Source: Ascochyta rabiei
Lineage: Eukaryota; Ascomycota; Dothideomycetes; Pleosporales; Didymellaceae
Reading direction: 5' to 3'
DNA: 64,000 nt
NCBI RefSeq assembly: GCF_004011695.2
Contig: NC_082412.1
Location: forward strand, 744,001 to 808,000
In this document: positions 59,019 to 64,000 of the stretch, one piece after another
Position numbering within the stretch: position 1 is the first letter of the stretch
Layout: every line of letters starts with the position of its first letter
Notes under the pieces: model-generated
Databases searched by the model: none
Told to the model about the DNA's origin: nothing
What the model saw: only the letters and a program-made list of their open reading frames with translations
Made by a program: the position numbers and the translations under genes

Positions 59019-59247
59019 TGTTAGGTCTGCTATTATATAAGGCAGACTTTATAAGTATAAAAGTAGCAATCTAGTAAACTAATAGAATTAAAAAAGGAGT
59101 AAACAAAATAGCAGACAGCAAGCTATAAGAGGGTGGAGAGAGAGACCTACTTATAGTAGTAAGGCCTGTGCTCTCTGTAAGTAAAAGTAAAGGTAAGTAA
59201 AGAAAGGTTCTACTAGGTTTAATAGAATCTGCTAGTAGGTTGTAACA
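59019..59247 (-). repeat. Candidate Gypsy-3 5' LTR
   Basis: 229 bp starting tgttaggtctgc and ending ggttgtaaca, with the short inverted TGTTA/TAACA ends of an LTR. It retains more CpA/TpG than its surroundings. No partner LTR was found near 40011-40490, so the call is tentative. Confidence 0.45.
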
Positions 59248-59284
59248 CATACTAGTAGGTTACCAACTTACCTTAGTAGAAGTC

Positions 59285-60010
59285 TTAAAAGATAGATAGA
59301 TAGACTAAAAGAATAAATTAGACTATAGAAGTATACCTTTAGATATATAGTAACTAGTAATAAAAAGACTAGGTTTTACTATTACCTATAGCATAGATTA
59401 CATATAACAACAAATTGTTAGAAGTAATAGAAAAATTACTATTCTTCCTAAATTACAGAATGCACCTAAATCTCTTTACTAGAAGTCTAGACACGCTAAT
59501 TTAGACTAAATTAGTAAAACTTTAGTATTAAGACTAAAAGAAGTTCCCTAAAAAGTACTAGAAAATATAAGTAGGGCTTAAGAACAAGTAATCTTATATG
59601 TTAACTAGAAAAGAAAAACAGCACCTTAGCTAAAAGAGGGGGATAAAGTCTATCTTCTTATTAAACACTTTCGCATATAAAGAATAAAAACAAAACTAGA
59701 CTACGTTAAAGTTAGACGCTATTTTATTTCTAAGTAGATAAGCCTAGTTAACTATAGACTTAATCTACTAAAGGATGTATAGATCTACCTAGTGTTCTAC
59801 ATATTAATATTAGAACTAGCTAACTCTAGAACACCTATCTAGGAGACCTTCTATTATTAAGCTAATAGTAAAGATAAATAGGAAGCTAAAAAAATAGTAA
59901 TATATAGAGGATATAGCAATTAATAAAGGTATCTAGTAAAATAGTTAGGATACCTAGACTTAGAAAATATATAGAAACCACCTACGCAGCTTATAAGCTA
60001 CTACTAATTA
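59285..60010 (+). pseudogene. Gypsy-1 copy C: integrase core, C-terminus and chromodomain
   Basis: The plus-strand frame begins with KIDR*TKRIN*TIEVYL (family TDGQTERxNQTIEQYL) near 59292, then DW.LLLPIAEF-YNN at 59360-59400 and MHLNLFTRSLDT near 59460. The GPY/F domain is near 59690-59760. The chromodomain core YLVK*LGYLDLENI*KPP lies at about 59931-59985. Probably the 3' half of the same element as copy B, separated by Gypsy-3, although about 0.6 kb of integrase is unaccounted for. Confidence 0.82.
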
Positions 60011-60576
60011 GTAAATAAGTACTATAATTTACTACAGACTCTTTAATTAAGCTAAGAGTACTCTAGGTAGCTAGTAAGGTATATATACTAATAGACGCTA
60101 TAGAACAGTTAGGATTAGCTTCCTTAGCTAGGTCTAACTTGCTAGCCTTTACTATTCTATTTACTAAATATAGCGCCTTTTACTACACACGTCCATTTAC
60201 CTATTTTTAAATTTTCTTATTACGTAATAATACGCAATTACAGTTATAAGGAGTAACTTATCTACTTCTACCTTTTAAAAATACTTCTTATAAGTTTTAT
60301 CTAATAATACCTAAGATATATTTATATAAAGCTTACTAGCCTTTATACACTTAGCACACTTTAGACCTTTTAGACTACCTAGCATAATATAGTACTTATA
60401 GCTACTAAAGAAATAATAATTTTAGGGGACTTTAGTAGGTGTATTAGCTAAACTAATTTCTAATATAAGATAGATATTATAGGCGTTTAAGAACATGTTT
60501 AATTATAGGTTACTAGATATAAACATTATAGATTATATAAAACTCTAACAGACAATTATGTAGTTTAAGGACAAAC
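60011..60576 (+). other. Gypsy-1 copy C 3' untranslated stretch
   Basis: Collinear with 3861-4419. No coding signal. Confidence 0.6.
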
Positions 60577-60596
60577 TAAAGATAAAGGGGGGATAG
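60577..60596 (+). other. Polypurine tract of Gypsy-1 copy C
   Basis: Purine run aaagataaaggggggatag directly before the LTR. Confidence 0.8.
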
Positions 60597-61051
60597 TGTT
60601 ATAATTCTTTGCTAGGGCATAGCATAACTATAAGTACTAGCTAACTAAGACCCCTAACTCTGCCCTAAAGAAATAAAATTTAGAGAAGGATAGAATAGAT
60701 AAATATATTATATAACTACTTATTAATAAGTAAAGTATAACATACTTCTCTATAAGAACCCTTATATATTTTATAAGACTAACTCTAGTTACTTATTAAT
60801 AAGCACTATATCTTCTTAGTATAAAGTTAGTAGAAATATAACCCTTATAGTTTGTGTTTAACCTTATTAATTAAGTTTATCTTTAGAATCTTAATCTACT
60901 CTTACACTAGATAGTCTACTCTATACTATTTATTACACCCTATCTTTATAAGCTTTACTTAGTTAATAACCCTAACTAATCTACTAGTACTAATCCCTAA
61001 GAACTAATAGAATTAGTGCTTACGGTCTTTAACTAAAGTATAACTTTAACA
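60597..61051 (+). repeat. Gypsy-1 3' LTR (copy C)
   Basis: 455 bp, tgttataattctttgct...ctttaaca. This copy still has the canonical ACA end that copies A and B have lost to RIP. Confidence 0.9.
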
Positions 61052-61054
61052 CCT

Positions 61055-62890
61055 TACTACTCTAGATATATAACTTAGTTATACTCCTAAGTATAAGAGT
61101 GCTGTTAAGGCTACCCTATATAGTTTAAAAGGTAGCTTAATAAGGTAATTATTACTAATACTATTAATAGATTAATCCCTAGGGCTTGTAGGCGCTAGCC
61201 TAAAATATTCCCCTTGTTACTAAGCCCTTTAAACTCCTTAGTACTGCAATACTTCTTACAATCTGTATTAAGGCAGTTCTGCTAGTATACATTATAGTAG
61301 TTTCTATTAACTACTAATTATATTTAGATTATAGCCTATAGGTTATCTGTCCTAGAAAGGTATACTTTCTAGTGTTTATTAATAAGATAAGGTTTACACA
61401 GGTTATTATAACACTACTACTATTAGTTATAACAGAGACCTTATAATACTAGAAGCTATCCTACACTAAGCTTCTTATTAAAGTAGATTATATATTTGTC
61501 TTTAGTGTATGCAGTCTACGTAAGGTTTCTATATTTTAGGTTTTAGTAGTCTAGGATGTACTGTAGTTGTAGACTAATTAGTAGTAGCTCTTCTTTCTAC
61601 TTCCGCATACGTTCTAGGCTAAGCTATGTTTCTTACTTACATTAAAGCTAGTCTTTAGCTTCTTTTAGGTTATTAGTAAACTGTTTACTATTATTAATTT
61701 CTTTTCTAAACTAGTAAACAGGTTGTTAGAGTTATAATGTTATTTCTGTAATTTTAGGTCCTTCTATAGGATAAATAAGTTTTTAACATATTTAGTAATA
61801 GGATTCTTTATTATTATACTTCTAGCGTTGTTAAGCTATACGTTCTTGTTTACGTGTTAGTAGAGCGCTAATCTAGTTAAGCTCTTTTTTAAAGGTGTCT
61901 AGCAGGTTATCTATCTTTTACTAGTTGTTGTTAGAGTAGTACTCTGTTTCTTTGCCTATTTAGGCGTTCTAGTAAGGTGTTGCTATATAAATTAGAGGTA
62001 TAATACAGTTATTATTATCCTCTAGACTAGACTTTAGGTCCTCTAGTAGTTATCCTAGATTATTAGTTAGAATTTCCTTTTTACTAGCATCTATATTATT
62101 ATAATTATAGGTAAGTATATTTAACTAGCAGTACACCTTATTTATTTAGTAACCTCTAGTAAAGTAGCCTAGTTTACTAAAGTTGTAGCAGTCCTTACTA
62201 CCTCTATATTAGTTACCCCTCTTAGGCTTCTTATTCTATTACTTTAGTAGTCTCTTGTTACAGTTTAAGAGGTCTATTACTTTAGGTTAGTAGTACCTAC
62301 TCTAAGTGTTTGTTATAGGCTTAGACCTTGTCTAAGCCTTAAGTAAGACAGGATAGTTACGTGCCCTACAGACATATTAGAAGGACACGCAACGTGTTAC
62401 CTCCTTAAGAGATACAATACTATATTAACCCTTATTACATCCTACCCTAAGGCTAGTCCTTAATATTTATATCTCTTCTTCTAGGAGAATAGCTAGCACT
62501 TATACTATGTCAGCAAGCTTCTAGAATAACCCCTTAGACAAATCTGTCCCCTTAACCCTTTAGAAATTTATAGCCTAGATGTTACAGTTTATAACAAACT
62601 TACAGTAAGCCTTATTAGCTACTAAGAAACGTATAGTATAGCTTAAGTGTAATAACTCTAATATACACGCGTTTATAGAGTCTCTTATATAAACAGCTAA
62701 TACCTATACTAGACCTACGTCTACAGTCCTATTATCCTTCTTAGGCATAACACTATACCTATTAACGTCTACCCTAGCCCCTAACCTGCCTTATAAAGCA
62801 CTGTTTTTAGTGTCTACTCTAGGCCTGCATACCTCTATATAGGCGTCCTTAGCCTATATAAAACCTCTCCTTATAGGTAAGGCCTTTACT
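61055..62890 (-). pseudogene. Gypsy-1 copy D: inverted gag-protease fragment
   Basis: Reverse complement matches copy A 1-880 and copy B gag. The zinc knuckle reads DCYNFSKLGYFTRGY at 62150-62206 (minus strand). Gag extends right to about 62890. It stops abruptly at the end of the copy C LTR, giving a tail-to-tail arrangement of two Gypsy-1 copies. No RT present. Confidence 0.82.
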
Positions 62891-63054
62891 AGAGATAAAT
62901 TCTTATTTAAGGTATAGTAGGTTATAATAGAACATAAGCTACAGGTAGACACGTTCTTTATTAGTAGGCTATAGGACATATTTACCTTTATATAGTCTTA
63001 GCTTAATATATCTATATAATAAGATATAGCTCTGTTTTATAAGATTAATGGTAC
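62891..63054. other. Spacer between inverted Gypsy-1 copy D and Gypsy-7
   Basis: Short AT-rich junction; no LTR recognised. Confidence 0.35.
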
Positions 63055-64000
63055 CTAAGGTGTGTAGAGCCGAGAGGACTTCCTAGTATACCTAGAATTC
63101 TGCTACAGTAATAACTATAGCTAGGAATAGGCCTAGGCAAAACTAGAAAGCGTCTGTTAGGGTTCTAGCAAGTTATTCTTAGACTTTTTTATCTAGTTTA
63201 AGCAGCTACTAGTGCAAAGTGGCGGCCTTTACTAGAATAGAGAACAGTGCCTATTAACGCTCTACTAGGCCCTAAACGCAAACATCTATAATATAGTAAT
63301 AAACTAAGGAGTAACTTATATAGATTATAATGTGGCTATTATAGAGTATAAGTCTATTACTATAGATATTAAAACTATAGGTGTAGAAAACTAGCTATGC
63401 TACAGCTCTACCTAGGCGCTGCCTAAGCGTAATAAGGATAGTAATATTAAGATAATAGTTATATTAGCAGTGCGCACTAGCAGCAGTGCTAAGCGTAGAG
63501 GTTAGAAGTAGTCTACTTCTAACTAGGCTACGTAGGTTCCTAATAAGGTATTTTAGTAACGCTAGAAGGCTACCCTATATACCTGTTGTAGTAAAGAGAG
63601 ATATATTTACTAGGATTATGCTAATATAGTAGTAACTACAGTATAGGCAGTAATAATCTTAGGTAAGAAAGAGGCTAGTTTATATAGGGGAAGCTAGCTA
63701 CTCCTAATATAAGTCTAAGTTAGAAGCGCTGTAGAAGTATATTAGTAGAGGAGACTACTAGTGTAGGGGCGTTATAGGTTACTAGAGGAGCTATTACAGA
63801 CTCTATAGACAAGCCCCTATTCTACATTCTATTATTTATTAATAGGGTAATTTAGGCTAACGCGCTAGTAGAATTAGGGTATAAATACTTTAGCATAGTA
63901 AGCAATAACTTTACTGCGTACTTAGGAGGAGATTTTATTAAAATACTGCTATAACACTTAGTATAAGTAGTAGGTACTAGTAGAAAGTCTATAATCTTCT
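63055..64000 (+). pseudogene. Gypsy-7 gag and protease start, runs off right edge
   Basis: Plus-strand gag: FLVYLEFCYSNNYS near 63095 and KLFLDFFI*FKQLLVQSGGLY near 63165-63225 are retrotransposon gag motifs. A zinc knuckle, CCSKERYIY*DY (family CxxCGKEGHxxRDC), is near 63582-63620. A protease-like segment follows (INRVI*ANALVELGYKYFSIVSN) at about 63838-63910. Less degraded than Gypsy-1. A different family from Gypsy-1/-3 judged by gag sequence. Confidence 0.72.

Noticed and set aside
1..64000. AT-rich organellar or bacterial/protist origin
   Set aside because: AT-richness is specifically CpA/TpG loss, with Gypsy, Copia, Tad-like LINE, hAT and Fot1/pogo elements and chromodomains, a filamentous-fungus combination; no rRNA, tRNA or organellar genes.

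Overview
The window is a transposon graveyard from a filamentous ascomycete (Pezizomycotina, plausibly a dothideomycete; class not proven). It shows the mark of repeat-induced point mutation (RIP): CpA has been converted to TpA on both strands. In the 60 bases 421-480 I count 16 TpA and no CpA or TpG. TAA and TAG stops are everywhere and TGA is rare. No intact gene is present, and the longest uninterrupted reading frames are only 60-75 codons. Protein families were recognised by reading through the stops, which mostly sit where Gln (CAA/CAG), Trp (TGG) or Arg (CGA) would be. I saw no host gene, tRNA, rRNA or CRISPR array. Family names such as Gypsy-1 are local labels.

Layout. 1-4886: chromodomain Gypsy element (Gypsy-1 copy A, +), interrupted by a 1.86 kb Fot1/pogo transposon at 1349-3210 and ending in an LTR. 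4890-7330: Gypsy-2 gag-PR-RT (-). 7385-9090: CT/GA-rich array and other tandem repeats. 9595-14760: a degenerate frame of unknown function, a second Fot1/pogo copy (10703-12565), and a hAT transposase (+). 14939-16160: CTCTAC-type arrays surrounding two large foldback (MITE-like) palindromes. 17236-32395: a three-level nest. LINE-A is split by a near full-length LINE-B (19378-30692), which is split by a Copia element (23589-28781, -) with matching 5 bp target duplications. 32400-35600: remnants of two more Gypsy elements, a chromodomain (+) and an integrase (-), plus unassigned DNA.

35601-61051: a second nest. Gypsy-1 LTR-gag-PR-RT-RNaseH (35601 to about 40010) and Gypsy-1 integrase-chromodomain-LTR (about 59285-61051) flank Gypsy-3 (-, chromodomain type). 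Gypsy-3 is itself split between RNase H and integrase by an 11.4 kb LTR element, Gypsy-6 (42321-53758, -). Gypsy-6 has 253 bp LTRs and about 3.5 kb between integrase and polypurine tract that reads as a possible third open reading frame. 61055-62890: an inverted Gypsy-1 gag-PR fragment (copy D). 63055-64000: gag and protease of another Gypsy element running off the right edge.

The elements form a stratigraphy. Gypsy, LINE and Copia copies are heavily mutated, and every reverse transcriptase I could locate has lost its second catalytic Asp. The two Fot1/pogo copies keep many CpA/TpG sites, share most of their disabling mutations, and sit at unrelated TA sites, so they appear to have moved late, probably after their ancestor was already damaged. 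The region is best read as an AT-rich, probably heterochromatic (possibly pericentromeric) isochore built by repeated insertion of elements into elements.
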